A stretch of DNA of 32,451 bases from Clostridium sp. CAG:253 (GTDB lineage: Bacteria > Bacillota > Clostridia > Lachnospirales > Lachnospiraceae): the NCBI GenBank assembly GCA_000436755.1, contig FR887333.1, forward strand, positions 59,356 to 91,806. The letters run 5' to 3'. The notes under the pieces were generated by a model. The model was given only the letters and a program-made list of their open reading frames with translations, made no database searches and had not been told where the DNA came from. The position numbers were made by a program, and so were the translations under genes. Shown here piece after piece: positions 6,468 through 15,062 of this stretch (positions are counted from its first letter, which is position 1; each line of letters begins with the position of its first letter).

Positions 6468-7871
6468 TTATTCCCCAATCTTATACACTATAATTCCTGC
6501 GCCTCTTCTTGCATACTCTACATGTTTCTCTTCTTCGGTTACAACTGCTTTCACACCATTTATTGTGATTACATTTCCCGGATATATAATCTTTTCAATA
6601 GTAACTTTAGCAAGATTGGCTTTCCCCATCTTCTCAACAATACTCTGTTTCTTTTTGGTAAGCTCACTAAGCTTTGTATCTTTTTCAATTTTTGTCCGCA
6701 TAAGAGCCATCTTCTTCTCAATCAAATCGGAACGTCCTGTCTTTTCAATAAGTATCTGAACCTGACCGAGTACATTGGTAATCTTTGCGAGTTCTCTCCC
6801 TATCTCAGAAATATCCTGTTCGCATTTGCTAAGCAACGCAAATAGGTCACCGTCCACACCTGCACACAATGTCGTCTTTACTTCAGACATATTTCCGATG
6901 ATTGTCGCATGAATATATCTGGTCGCTGAAACTTTTCCGCCGATAATAATTCCATACTTTCCTGATACAATTACATCCTGACCACACTCAATATCCGAAT
7001 TCATGATAGCATTAGCGTTTATATCTTTTTTGCACTTTATCTGAACCTGCTCAAAAAATTTGCCAGTCACATCTCCGCCTGCTTCAAGATACCCTTTTCC
7101 ATTTCCCTGCATTCCGTTTTTAAGGACTATATCTTTTTTAGCTTTAATTGTCGCCGACTCAACATATCCGTCTACGATAATGTTTCCTCTCTCAGATATA
7201 ACCTTCACTCCGGTCAGCACATTTCCACGGATATGAATATCATTTTGGAATGTAACATCACCTGTTGTAAATGATACATCACCTTCTATAAGAAGTTCCG
7301 GCTCTATCTGAAGTTTATCATCACGATATGTTATCTTTCCATCATATTTTGCACGATACTCTTTTTTCTCCGTATCATATATAAAGCCCCTGCCGCTAAG
7401 CCTGGCAAGTTCCTTTCCTTTTTTTGCAATAATGGTTTCACCTTTTACGGAAACACCATCCTCCGATGGAATAGCAGGATGATATATAACAACCGTCTGC
7501 CCCTCTTCAACGGTAGGAACATCTCCATACTCGGAATAATCTACAGAACCGTCTTCCAATATCTTTGGCTTTGTATCAATCTCTGTCTGAAACAAAAACT
7601 CATACCATCCGTCAACTCCGTCAACTGCCTTTTTGCCTTCGGCTACTTTAACAGGCATGTTGTACATTCTGTCATCTATAACCTTTTGTAATTCAGCTTC
7701 ATCAATTCCATTTACAACACCGGCCTGCTGCAGTCTTTTTTTCAAATCATCAACCGTATAATCAGATTTTGTCTTGTCTGTTGTAATCAGGCAAAGATAC
7801 GCCTCTGAACCATCATTTGAAAATGTAATCTCTCCTCCACCAAGAACCTCTGCATTTGCTTTATCTTCCAT
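6468..7871 (-). CDS. FapA-like DUF342 protein
   Basis: A 467-residue member of the DUF342 / flagellar assembly protein A family. The N-terminal half (about 1-180) holds the mixed alpha/beta region seen before the DUF342 core. Residues about 190-335 form a run of short beta-strand repeats typical of a right-handed helix (GDVSFTTGDVTFQNDIHIRG, GNIIVDGYVESATIKAKKDI, KKDINANAIMNSDIECGQDV). A coiled-coil stretch (about 345-420) and a small C-terminal domain follow. The name comes from a Vibrio protein tied to polar flagella; many members are in non-flagellar settings, so no role is claimed. GGGAGGAGG precedes the ATG. It is first of an operon with the 59-residue gene and the TPR protein. Confidence 0.85.
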   Translation of the reverse strand: MEDKANAEVLGGGEITFSNDGSEAYLCLITTDKTKSDYTVDDLKKRLQQAGVVNGIDEAELQKVIDDRMYNMPVKVAEGKKAVDGVDGWYEFLFQTEIDTKPKILEDGSVDYSEYGDVPTVEEGQTVVIYHPAIPSEDGVSVKGETIIAKKGKELARLSGRGFIYDTEKKEYRAKYDGKITYRDDKLQIEPELLIEGDVSFTTGDVTFQNDIHIRGNVLTGVKVISERGNIIVDGYVESATIKAKKDIVLKNGMQGNGKGYLEAGGDVTGKFFEQVQIKCKKDINANAIMNSDIECGQDVIVSGKYGIIIGGKVSATRYIHATIIGNMSEVKTTLCAGVDGDLFALLSKCEQDISEIGRELAKITNVLGQVQILIEKTGRSDLIEKKMALMRTKIEKDTKLSELTKKKQSIVEKMGKANLAKVTIEKIIYPGNVITINGVKAVVTEEEKHVEYARRGAGIIVYKIGE

Positions 7872-7932
7872 GATACCCTCCTCCCTTCCTTGTTAATAAC
7901 GATAAAGTGTATAATACCGCTACTATAAGAAA

Positions 7933-7961
7933 ATTATATATTAGATGACATCTAAATGCAA
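7933..7961 (-). promoter_or_regulatory. Promoter with palindromic operator in its spacer (FapA-like operon)
   Basis: TTGCAT (7961-7956), exactly 17 bases, TATAAT (7938-7933). The spacer contains a perfect inverted repeat TTAGATG-T-CATCTAA (7955-7941). A protein bound there would block RNA polymerase, so this looks like a repressor-controlled promoter. Confidence 0.75.
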
Positions 7962-7967
7962 GTGGAA

Positions 7968-8011
7968 TAAAAAATCAAAGCTGTGAAGCCAAATAATTGC
8001 TCCACAGCTTT
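7968..8011 (-). terminator. Intrinsic terminator after valS
   Basis: Minus-strand stem AAAGCTGTGGAGC/GCTTCACAGCTTT (8011-7977) with one mismatch and a 9-base loop, then GATTTTTTATT. It lies 24 bases past the valS stop. Confidence 0.9.
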
Positions 8012-8034
8012 ATATTTAAACAAAATTGATTATT

Positions 8035-10674
8035 TTATAAAGCAGCAAGTTCTTCCTCTACTTTACTCATCATTGCCTGATATTTTTCGAGTTTTGCTTT
8101 TTCTTCATTTATTTTTGCTTCCGGTGCTTTGCTCATGAATTTCTCATTGTTAAGCATTCCGTTTACTCTCTTAAGCTCTCCCTCAAGACGTTTCTTCTCT
8201 TTCTCGAGACGCTCTTTTTCTTTTGCGAGGTCTACAAGGTCTGCAAGCGGCATATAAATTGTTGCTTTATCTATAACTACTGATACTGCATTGTCCTCAA
8301 TACCTGTCTTGTCACTCTGTACCTGTACTTCTGATGCAGAGATAAGGTGCTGATATGAAGGCACAAGTGATGTGAGTGTCTCTTTTGTCTCATCATCATC
8401 TGCTACGATATATACCTTAGCTTTTCTTGATGGTGCTACATTCATTTCACTTCTTCTGTTTCTTATTCCTCTTGTGAGTGCTTTCATAAGCTCTGCTTTA
8501 TCTTCAGCATCTTTATTATCCCACTCATCCTTAAACTCAGGCCAATTTGAAATCATGATTGATTCTTCCTCTGACTGGAGTGTGCAGAAGATTTCTTCCG
8601 TGATAAACGGCATATACGGATGAAGTAATTTAAGTGAGTTGATAAGTACAGTCTTAAGAGTCCAGAATGCAGCATTTGCTGACTCTTTATCCTCATCCTT
8701 TGCAAAAAGTCTAGGCTTAACAAACTCGATATACCAGTCACAGAACTCTGTCCATACAAAGTCATTTATCTTCTGAACAGCTACACCAAGTTCATATTTT
8801 TCCATATTCTCAGTAACTTCTTTTGCAAGTGTGTTTACCGCTGACAATATCCATTTGTCCTCAACTTTGAGAGTGTCATATGCAGGTGTTGTAATCTCGT
8901 TGTCACCGAGATGCATCATGATAAATCTTGAAGCGTTCCATACCTTATTTGCAAAGTTACGGCTTGCCTCAACTCTCTCCCAATAAAAACGCATATCATT
9001 TCCCGGAGCGTTGTTTGTAACAAGTGTAAAACGAAGTGCGTCCGCACCGTATTTATCTATAACTTCAAGCGGGTCAATTCCATTTCCGAGTGATTTACTC
9101 ATCTTTCTTCCCTGACTGTCTCTTACAAGTCCATGGATAAGAACTGTATCAAATGGTACTTTTCCTGTATGCTCAAGTCCTGAGAACATCATGCGAATTA
9201 CCCAGAAGAATATAATATCATAACCTGTTACAAGAGTGCTTGTAGGATAGAAATAATCCATCTCCTCTGTCTTGTCAGGCCATCCGAGTGTACTGAAAGG
9301 CCAGAGTGCTGATGAAAACCATGTGTCAAGTGTATCAGGGTCCTGACGCATAGGCTTTCCGCATTTTGGACATGTACATTTATCTTCCTTTGTAACTACA
9401 AGTTCTCCACAATCATCACAGTAAAATGCCGGAATTCTGTGTCCCCACCAGAGCTGACGTGAAATACACCAGTCTCTAATTCCCTCTAACCAGTGATAGT
9501 ATGTTTTATCAAAATGAGGTGGTACAAACTTTGTGTCACCTTTTTTAACTGCATCAATAGCCGGTTTTGCAAGTTTTTCCATTGCAACGAACCACTGTTT
9601 TGATACTCTTGGCTCTACTGTTGTATGACAACGATAACATGTTCCTACATTATGCTCATGGTCTTCTACTTTAAGAAGTGCTCCCTCTGCTTCAAGGTCT
9701 GCTACGATTGCTTTTCTCGCTTCGTATCTGTCCATTCCTGCATACTTAGGATAATCTGCAACTATCTTTGCATCATCAGTGAATACATTTATAACTTCAA
9801 GATTGTGGCGAAGTCCAACTTCAAAGTCGTTAGGGTCATGTGCCGGTGTAATCTTAACAACACCTGTACCAAATTCCATATCTACATATTCGTCTGCAAT
9901 AATAGGTATCTGACGGTGTACTATAGGAAGGTCAAGCATTTTTCCAACCATATCTTTGTATCTGTCATCCTTTGGGTTTACAGCTACTGCAGTATCGCCG
10001 AGAAGTGTCTCAGGTCTTGTTGTCGCAAGGTCAATATAACCTGTTCCATCTGTTGTCTTATAACGGAGATGCCAGAAGTGGCCTGCCTGATCCTCATATT
10101 CAACCTCTGCATCTGAAATAGATGTAAGACAATGTGGACACCAGTTGATTATTCTCTCACCACGATAGATAAGTCCTTTGTTGTAAAGCTTTATGAAAAC
10201 TTCCTTTACTGCCTTTGAACATCCCTCGTCCATTGTAAAACGCTCTCTGTCCCAGTCACATGAAGAACCAATTTTTTTAAGCTGCTCGACAATACGGCCG
10301 CCGTACTGCTTTTTCCAGTCCCATACATGCTCAAGAAATTTTTCTCGTCCAATATCTTCTTTCTTGATTCCCTCTTTTGCAAGTTTCTCTACCACTTTTG
10401 CCTCTGTTGCGATAGATGCATGGTCAGTTCCAGGAACCCACAGTGCTTCATATCCCTGCATACGTTTAAAACGAATGAGGATGTCCTGCAAAGTATTGTC
10501 AAGGGCATGTCCCATATGAAGCTGTCCTGTAATATTTGGAGGTGGCATAACAATAGTAAACGGTTTCTTATCTCTGTCTACTTCTGCATGAAAATATTTT
10601 TTCTCAAGCCACTTATCATAAGTTCTTTTCTCAATGTCGGCAGGGGTGTAATTTTTCTCTAATTCTTTTGCCAT
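8035..10674 (-). CDS. valS: Valyl-tRNA synthetase
   Basis: Class I aminoacyl-tRNA synthetase that charges tRNA-Val and edits mischarged threonine in a CP1 domain. The 879 residues are normal length. The HIGH motif is at 53-56 (PPPNITGQLHMGHAL). The CP1 editing domain carries TTRPETLLGDTAVAVNP, and a zinc-type YCDDCG...CTCPKCG pair precedes DTWFSSALWPFS. The KMSKS loop is GRKMSKSLGNGIDP. The anticodon-binding domain and a C-terminal coiled coil (EKERLEKEKKRLEGELKR) close the protein. Start at 10674 is set by AGAAAGGA ten bases upstream; an in-frame ATG at 10698 lies on that ribosome site. Expression is controlled by the T-box leader upstream. Confidence 0.98.
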   Translation of the reverse strand: MAKELEKNYTPADIEKRTYDKWLEKKYFHAEVDRDKKPFTIVMPPPNITGQLHMGHALDNTLQDILIRFKRMQGYEALWVPGTDHASIATEAKVVEKLAKEGIKKEDIGREKFLEHVWDWKKQYGGRIVEQLKKIGSSCDWDRERFTMDEGCSKAVKEVFIKLYNKGLIYRGERIINWCPHCLTSISDAEVEYEDQAGHFWHLRYKTTDGTGYIDLATTRPETLLGDTAVAVNPKDDRYKDMVGKMLDLPIVHRQIPIIADEYVDMEFGTGVVKITPAHDPNDFEVGLRHNLEVINVFTDDAKIVADYPKYAGMDRYEARKAIVADLEAEGALLKVEDHEHNVGTCYRCHTTVEPRVSKQWFVAMEKLAKPAIDAVKKGDTKFVPPHFDKTYYHWLEGIRDWCISRQLWWGHRIPAFYCDDCGELVVTKEDKCTCPKCGKPMRQDPDTLDTWFSSALWPFSTLGWPDKTEEMDYFYPTSTLVTGYDIIFFWVIRMMFSGLEHTGKVPFDTVLIHGLVRDSQGRKMSKSLGNGIDPLEVIDKYGADALRFTLVTNNAPGNDMRFYWERVEASRNFANKVWNASRFIMMHLGDNEITTPAYDTLKVEDKWILSAVNTLAKEVTENMEKYELGVAVQKINDFVWTEFCDWYIEFVKPRLFAKDEDKESANAAFWTLKTVLINSLKLLHPYMPFITEEIFCTLQSEEESIMISNWPEFKDEWDNKDAEDKAELMKALTRGIRNRRSEMNVAPSRKAKVYIVADDDETKETLTSLVPSYQHLISASEVQVQSDKTGIEDNAVSVVIDKATIYMPLADLVDLAKEKERLEKEKKRLEGELKRVNGMLNNEKFMSKAPEAKINEEKAKLEKYQAMMSKVEEELAAL

Positions 10675-10698
10675 GATAAACTTTTCCTTTCTGAACAT

Positions 10699-10736
10699 AA
10701 AAAAGCCCCTATCCGTATAATCACGGATAAAGGGCG
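10699..10736 (-). terminator. Conditional terminator of the valS T-box
   Basis: Stem GCCCTTTATCCGT/ACGGATAGGGGC followed by TTTTTT. It forms when tRNA-Val is charged. Confidence 0.9.
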
Positions 10737-11068
10737 AATAAACTATATACGCGGTACCACCTTTTTTTATGTTTAAACCTTCACTAATACATGATGCAAA
10801 GCAAATGCACTCTGTCTATATTTAAAAATTTAAACATCATCTCAACATCTTTAACGGAATGACCCGTTGAAAACTAATAACCGTTTCTGACAACGTAATA
10901 AACCGCAATCTTTTACGACTGTTTCAACACTTTGTCAAAAAACAGGCTTTCATATCCACAACTCCAAAGCTACCTTCCACATTTTCGTACCTAAACGGTC
11001 TTTCAGCCTGCGAACCATTTTCTCTGGCGGACTACAATGTGTACTCCTCTTTTTCTAAGTCTTTACCT
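10699..11068 (-). promoter_or_regulatory. Valine T-box riboswitch leader of valS
   Basis: An about 370-nt leader that senses uncharged tRNA-Val. The conserved T-box reads AGGUGGUACCGCG (10762-10750). The specifier sits in a typical context, GAAG-GUA-GCUUUGGAG, with the valine codon GUA at 10973-10971. Stem I landmarks (GGCUGAAAGACC) lie near 10998-11010. A terminator (10736-10699) competes with the antiterminator formed by the T-box. Confidence 0.93.
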
Positions 11069-11074
11069 CTCAAC

Positions 11075-11104
11075 ATGATACTAAATTGAGTGTACATATG
11101 TCAA
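11075..11104 (-). promoter_or_regulatory. valS promoter
   Basis: TTGACA (11104-11099), 18 bases, TATCAT (11080-11075). The start would be near 11068, just upstream of the T-box leader. Confidence 0.75.
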
Positions 11105-11120
11105 GCAGAAAATCTCAACT

Positions 11121-11585
11121 CTACTTATTCATAAACTTATCCCACTCTTCTACATCATGAGCCGCTTTCACTACAAGCAGATATGAAAATTCCTCATATT
11201 CAATCTCAAATTCATAAATATTTTCTGCTGTTTCATCATTTTTCTTTATGCCTGCCTCAAGCATGTATTTATCAAACAGCATTTCAAATGTTTCCTCATA
11301 TTTTTCTGCCGGTATTATCTCGTCCGGTATTTCTCTCTGGAATACACCGTCGGCATTGTAAACTTTTACTCCTCCTTTTACAAATGAAGTAATCTGACCA
11401 TCCTGTAATTTCAATACAAGCTCATTTGTACGCATTTCCCGTATATCTCTGTTGCATGAATTTTTAGCTGAAATCATGACATTGTCAAGATACAAAAAAA
11501 CATGACCGCTTTTCACTTCTATGCCACCGATATGTGCCTCATTAAAATCAAAATTTTCAAATTCATCAACTGTTCTAAAGTTCAT
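11121..11585 (-). CDS. Hypothetical protein, 154 residues
   Basis: A soluble acidic protein that I do not recognise. It starts MNFRTVDEFENFDF, and the N-terminal half alternates short strands (IGGIEVKSGHVFLYLDNVMI, ELVLKLQDGQITSFVKGGVK), giving a beta-rich look. An acidic helical middle (AEKYEETFEMLFDKYMLEAG) and an EIEYEEFSYLLVV strand follow. There is no signal peptide or membrane helix. GGTG lies six bases upstream of the ATG. It lies 102 bases downstream of the DUF1292 gene, past a terminator, so it may be read at a reduced level from there. The stop is 17 bases from the valS -35 element. Confidence 0.75.
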   Translation of the reverse strand: MNFRTVDEFENFDFNEAHIGGIEVKSGHVFLYLDNVMISAKNSCNRDIREMRTNELVLKLQDGQITSFVKGGVKVYNADGVFQREIPDEIIPAEKYEETFEMLFDKYMLEAGIKKNDETAENIYEFEIEYEEFSYLLVVKAAHDVEEWDKFMNK

Positions 11586-11625
11586 TTAAATCACCATGTC
11601 CTTTCATAATATTTGCAAGCTTTTA

Positions 11626-11661
11626 ATTTAAAAAGGGCACCTTAAACGATGCCCCTTTTAA
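11626..11661 (-). terminator. Intrinsic terminator after the DUF1292 gene
   Basis: Minus-strand AAAAGGGGCA/TGCCCTTTTT-type stem (11660-11629) with a 9-base loop and T-rich tail. One mismatch-tolerant pairing near the loop. Confidence 0.8.
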
Positions 11662-11687
11662 TAAAAGTTTTCTGAAATCAGTATCAA

Positions 11688-12137
11688 TTATTTATCGTAA
11701 TCATCAAGATGAACAACTACATCTCCTAAGTCAATAGAATTATTTCCGGCAATGCCTGAAGCTTCCTCTGTATCTTCCTCGTCCTCTTCTTCTGCATTAA
11801 ACTGGATGTTTATATCTCCGTTTTCTACCATCGCCTGGAAAACGTCAACGGCTGTCTGAGCCATCTCATCATCTTCAATAGGCTCAAAATTCGGGTCACC
11901 GGCTTCATCCTCAAAATATCTGAAAATGAGTACCTCTCCCTGTCCGTTCATAAGAGCTTCTTCATCCTGCTCTAACGGCATAAGTACAGCAAATTCTTCG
12001 TCGCTGTATACTTCTTCAATCTGAAATACAGCCATAAGTGCAGCGTCAACTTCATTGCCTTCCTCATCGTTGAGCGTAATCAATGCTACTTCTTCGTTGT
12101 CCTCATTAAAAAATAAATCTGTGTTTCTATCGTTCAT
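11688..12137 (-). CDS. DUF1292 domain protein
   Basis: A 149-residue, strongly acidic soluble protein of the DUF1292 (YrzB-like) family, function unknown. The family region is about 12-95: EEVALITLNDEEGNEVDAAL, MAVFQIEEVYSDEEFAVLMPL, and EVLIFRYFEDEAGDPNFEPIEDDEM. The C-terminal 40 residues are a Glu/Asp-rich tail (EEEDEEDTEEAS) ending in a short LGDVVVHLDDYDK motif. In other Firmicutes YrzB is encoded near alaS and ruvX; neither is here. GAGGA lies seven bases upstream of the ATG. A promoter at 12182-12211 serves it. Confidence 0.85.
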   Translation of the reverse strand: MNDRNTDLFFNEDNEEVALITLNDEEGNEVDAALMAVFQIEEVYSDEEFAVLMPLEQDEEALMNGQGEVLIFRYFEDEAGDPNFEPIEDDEMAQTAVDVFQAMVENGDINIQFNAEEEDEEDTEEASGIAGNNSIDLGDVVVHLDDYDK

Positions 12138-12181
12138 AATAATCCTCGCTTTTCCTGTTTTAAAAGTTAATTCTTTTTAAA

Positions 12182-12211
12182 ATTATATCATATATGTATA
12201 ACTAATTACAA
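12182..12211 (-). promoter_or_regulatory. Promoter of the DUF1292 gene
   Basis: TTGTAA (12211-12206), 18 bases, TATAAT (12187-12182). Placed about 45 bases before the ATG. Confidence 0.6.
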
Positions 12212-12237
12212 TGAATTAAGAAAAATTTCATTATTGT

Positions 12238-12903
12238 TTATTCGCCATTATTTTTTCTATGCAATTCTTCTCTCTGCCTGTCAGCAATAAATTTTTCTAT
12301 TCCAAACGGCTGCCTCAAACTTTTGCAGCCAACCAAAACACGTTCTTCATCTATATCTTCTTCTCTTACTGCCTGACCAATAAATACCATCGGTATTCTG
12401 TTTTTGCTGCCGCCGTGATAATAAACCACTTTTATCGCCTGGCCCACCCAGCCTACAATGCCGTCTATGCCTTCTTTTCGTATAACCAAAGAAAACCCAC
12501 CTACACTGACATCCTTTAATATAGCCTCAATAGATTGATTTATATTTGCAAGCTGTGCCGTGACATAACTTCCAACATAGACTCTGAATTCATTTCTTCT
12601 ATTGATAGGTATTCCTTCCTTATCACTGAGTATTATATGGTACTTCTTGTTTTCAAGCATTGTAATCTCTACATCTACATTTATATATTTCTCAGGTAAA
12701 GGCTGGGCATCAACAACAACATTTTTAATAATTGAGCTATTGGAAAAATTCAAAATTTTGCCATTATGTTTGACAGGTTCGACAATTATATGTCCTTCAC
12801 CCGCCTGAACCACACTGGTTTCAAATTCAAGCTGTTCCAAACCGGCAGTAGCTGTCAGATGAACTTTCAAACCACTTGCCATCTCGCCTAATTTTTTTCC
12901 CAT
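12238..12903 (-). CDS. PilZ domain protein (c-di-GMP binding)
   Basis: A 221-residue cytoplasmic protein. The N-terminal half (about 1-95) resembles the YcgR-N/PilZN flagellar-brake-type beta domain. The PilZ domain begins at about 100: the c-di-GMP signature RxxxR is present as R103-N-E-F-R107, followed by DVSVGG at 131-136, the usual D/N-x-S-x-x-G. Both signature motifs are intact, so c-di-GMP binding is likely. GAGAGGA precedes the ATG. It starts 66 bases after larC and could be read from the lar promoter; I saw no separate promoter. Its partner (flagellar motor or other) cannot be told from this window. Confidence 0.88.
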   Translation of the reverse strand: MGKKLGEMASGLKVHLTATAGLEQLEFETSVVQAGEGHIIVEPVKHNGKILNFSNSSIIKNVVVDAQPLPEKYINVDVEITMLENKKYHIILSDKEGIPINRRNEFRVYVGSYVTAQLANINQSIEAILKDVSVGGFSLVIRKEGIDGIVGWVGQAIKVVYYHGGSKNRIPMVFIGQAVREEDIDEERVLVGCKSLRQPFGIEKFIADRQREELHRKNNGE

Positions 12904-12969
12904 ATTTAATATCCTCTCTTTTTGTAAATTCCCCCCCTCATTCTAATTTTAAACAAGCGATAATATTTG

Positions 12970-14217
12970 TCAATGTTTTATGTCATGTTTTACCTCAAAC
13001 ACCGATTTTTGCCGCTTATTTGCAATATTCGATAAGTCATCATACTCCATTTTTTCTCTCTCAACACCGTAACCTGATGTTTTCTTTACTCTTACATTTC
13101 CGTAATCTGTCTCTATATTTTCTGTTTTTCTTGATAAAATGTATCTGTCACAATTATACTGTCTCACACCTATTGTCGTAGTGTATTTAAACATAATTTT
13201 TGCAAATTTTTCTCTCTCATCTTCATGACAAAGACAACAGATTACCGTACCCGGTCTGTTCTTTTTCATATAAGCTGAAATCGTATATACATCAAGTGCA
13301 CCTGCCTCCAGAATTTTCTCTGTGGCAAATCCTATCTCTTCCGCTGTCATATCGTCTATATTGCATGCAAGTTCAACTACTTTGTCAGTCTTTTCGCAGG
13401 AATTGTCACATTCAGAAGTAACCTCTGAACATTGAAAAGCAGTTCCCAAAAGTGCCCTTACACAATTAAGTCTCTCAAATTCTTTCTTTCCGAAACCATA
13501 TCCAGTCTTTTCTACAACCATTGCAGGCATATCTGAAAAATCATCTGCGAAATATTTTATGAGTGCCGCACCCGTCGGAGTACAAAGTTCTCCTTTTAAA
13601 CCATCACTGTAATAAGGGACGCCTTCAAGAATAAGAGCAGTTGCCGGAGCAGGGACCGGAAGTTTTCCGTGAGCACACATTACAAAACCACTTCCCGTAT
13701 GAACAGGAGATACCACAATCTTCCCGATATTAAGTTCATTTATCAAAATACAGACAGCTGCAACATCAGCAATTGCATCCATGTTTCCAACCTCATGAAA
13801 ATGAATTTGACTGACCGGCTCTCCATGCACCCTGCTCTCGGCATCAGCTATTATATTGTAAACATCCAAAATCTGTTTTTTTATCTTTTCAGATGTATTA
13901 AGTTTTGAAACTATTTCTCCAATGTCCGACATAGAAATATGATGGTGGTGGCTGTGTTCATGATGACCTTCTTCATGCTCATGTCCACATTCTTCCTCAC
14001 TTCCATTGACAATCACATGCATATGAGTTCCGCATATAGCGGATTTTTTCATAATCTCACGTTCATAATGTACGCCAGGTATATTCAGCGAATTAAGCTT
14101 TTTGATAATCCCGTCCTTGTGGGGACATAGTTCCAGTAATGCGGCGGTAAGCATATCTCCCGCGGTAAGCATATCTCCCGCCGCTCCCATTCCTAAATCC
14201 AGATATAATTGTTTCAT
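12970..14217 (-). CDS. larC: Nickel-pincer cofactor biosynthesis protein LarC
   Basis: LarC inserts nickel into the pyridinium dithiodicarboxylate precursor of the nickel-pincer nucleotide cofactor, using CTP. The 415-residue protein has the N-terminal GMGAAGDM motif, a His/Glu-rich metal-binding stretch (about 80-94), the HFHEVG and DA/D-A-A-V block, and a C-terminal domain with NIDDMTAEEIGFATE and ARPGT-like KKNRPGTVI. It is one uninterrupted frame, unlike the L. plantarum gene split by a frameshift. Oddity: residues 14-19 and 20-25 are a tandem GDMLTA GDMLTA from an 18-bp DNA duplication, lengthening a conserved motif by six residues. Start at 14217 uses GTGAGGA as ribosome site. Follows larB by 57 bases. 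Confidence 0.92.
   Translation of the reverse strand: MKQLYLDLGMGAAGDMLTAGDMLTAALLELCPHKDGIIKKLNSLNIPGVHYEREIMKKSAICGTHMHVIVNGSEEECGHEHEEGHHEHSHHHHISMSDIGEIVSKLNTSEKIKKQILDVYNIIADAESRVHGEPVSQIHFHEVGNMDAIADVAAVCILINELNIGKIVVSPVHTGSGFVMCAHGKLPVPAPATALILEGVPYYSDGLKGELCTPTGAALIKYFADDFSDMPAMVVEKTGYGFGKKEFERLNCVRALLGTAFQCSEVTSECDNSCEKTDKVVELACNIDDMTAEEIGFATEKILEAGALDVYTISAYMKKNRPGTVICCLCHEDEREKFAKIMFKYTTTIGVRQYNCDRYILSRKTENIETDYGNVRVKKTSGYGVEREKMEYDDLSNIANKRQKSVFEVKHDIKH
14144..14179. repeat. 18-bp perfect tandem duplication in larC
   Basis: Plus-strand unit GCGGTAAGCATATCTCCC occurs at 14144-14161 and again at 14162-14179 without a mismatch. It adds six residues in frame. Confidence 0.95.
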
Positions 14218-14274
14218 AATAATCCTCACTCCTGCTATAAAATATCTATGAAAAACTCTTTTATAATTTTGTTC

Positions 14275-15051
14275 CTACAAATGATTTATCATACTTGCCT
14301 GATAAGCCGCACCAAAACCATTGTCTATATTTACAACACTTACACCACTCGCACATGAATTCAGCATAGAAAGCAGTGCTGATAAACCGCCAAAAGATGC
14401 GCCATAACCGACACTTGTCGGCACCGCTATAACCGGACAATCCGCAAGACCGCCGACAACACTTGCAATAGCACCTTCCATGCCGGCTATTGCAATAATC
14501 ACCTTTGCATCAAATATTGTTTCCAAATTTCCAAGAAGTCTGTGAAGTCCTGCCACCCCGACGTCAAGGAGTTCTGTCACTTCATTGCCAAGGTACTTTG
14601 CCGTATAGACAGCTTCTTTTGCAACCGGAAGATCACTTGTACCGGCCGTCACAACTACAATTCTTCCGTCAGCATCAGGTTTTGGAAACTCTCCAACCAT
14701 TCCTATCCCGCTTAATTCATCATAAAAAAAAGCAAATTCAGCATTTTCTGTCATTCTGAATTTGTCGTGTTCACTCAGAAATTTTGCTGCATCAGCAGCC
14801 ATTCTTGTAATGAGTACCCTTTCCTGTCCCTTGTCAAGCAATGCTTTTGTAATCGCTGCTATCTGTTCCTTTGTCTTTCCGGCACCGTATATTACTTCAG
14901 GAGTTCCCTGCCTTATGCCTCTATGAAAATCCGGCTTTGCAAATCCAAGATTTTCAAACGGTTCCATTTTTAACTTGAGCATAACTTCATCAACATTTTT
15001 TTCTCCTGCCGCCAACTGTTTCAACAAATTTTTAACTTCACTCTCTATCAC
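14275..15051 (-). CDS. larB: Nickel-pincer cofactor biosynthesis protein LarB
   Basis: LarB carboxylates nicotinic acid adenine dinucleotide at C5 of the pyridinium ring and cleaves off AMP, the first step of the nickel-pincer cofactor. The 258-residue protein has an N-terminal helical region (1-60) and a PurE-like carboxylase domain (about 125-250): VVVTAGTSDLPVAKEA, EVTELLDVGVAGLHRLL, IIAIAGMEGAIASVVGGL, VIAVPTSVGYG and GVSVVNIDNGFGAAY. Start is a GTG at 15051 with GAGGTG seven bases upstream. It sits 11 bases after larE and 57 before larC, in a larE-larB-larC operon. Confidence 0.95.
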   Translation of the reverse strand: MIESEVKNLLKQLAAGEKNVDEVMLKLKMEPFENLGFAKPDFHRGIRQGTPEVIYGAGKTKEQIAAITKALLDKGQERVLITRMAADAAKFLSEHDKFRMTENAEFAFFYDELSGIGMVGEFPKPDADGRIVVVTAGTSDLPVAKEAVYTAKYLGNEVTELLDVGVAGLHRLLGNLETIFDAKVIIAIAGMEGAIASVVGGLADCPVIAVPTSVGYGASFGGLSALLSMLNSCASGVSVVNIDNGFGAAYQASMINHL

Positions 15052-15062
15052 AAAATTTCACC

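Noticed and set aside
9625..10116. 163-codon open frame on plus inside valS
   Set aside because: Antisense shadow of a highly conserved gene; Cys/Ile/Phe-rich composition is unlike a real protein and no ribosome site precedes it.
13930..13990. His-codon-rich stretch in larC as a simple-sequence repeat
   Set aside because: Histidine-rich metal-binding segments are normal in LarC; no tandem DNA unit there.
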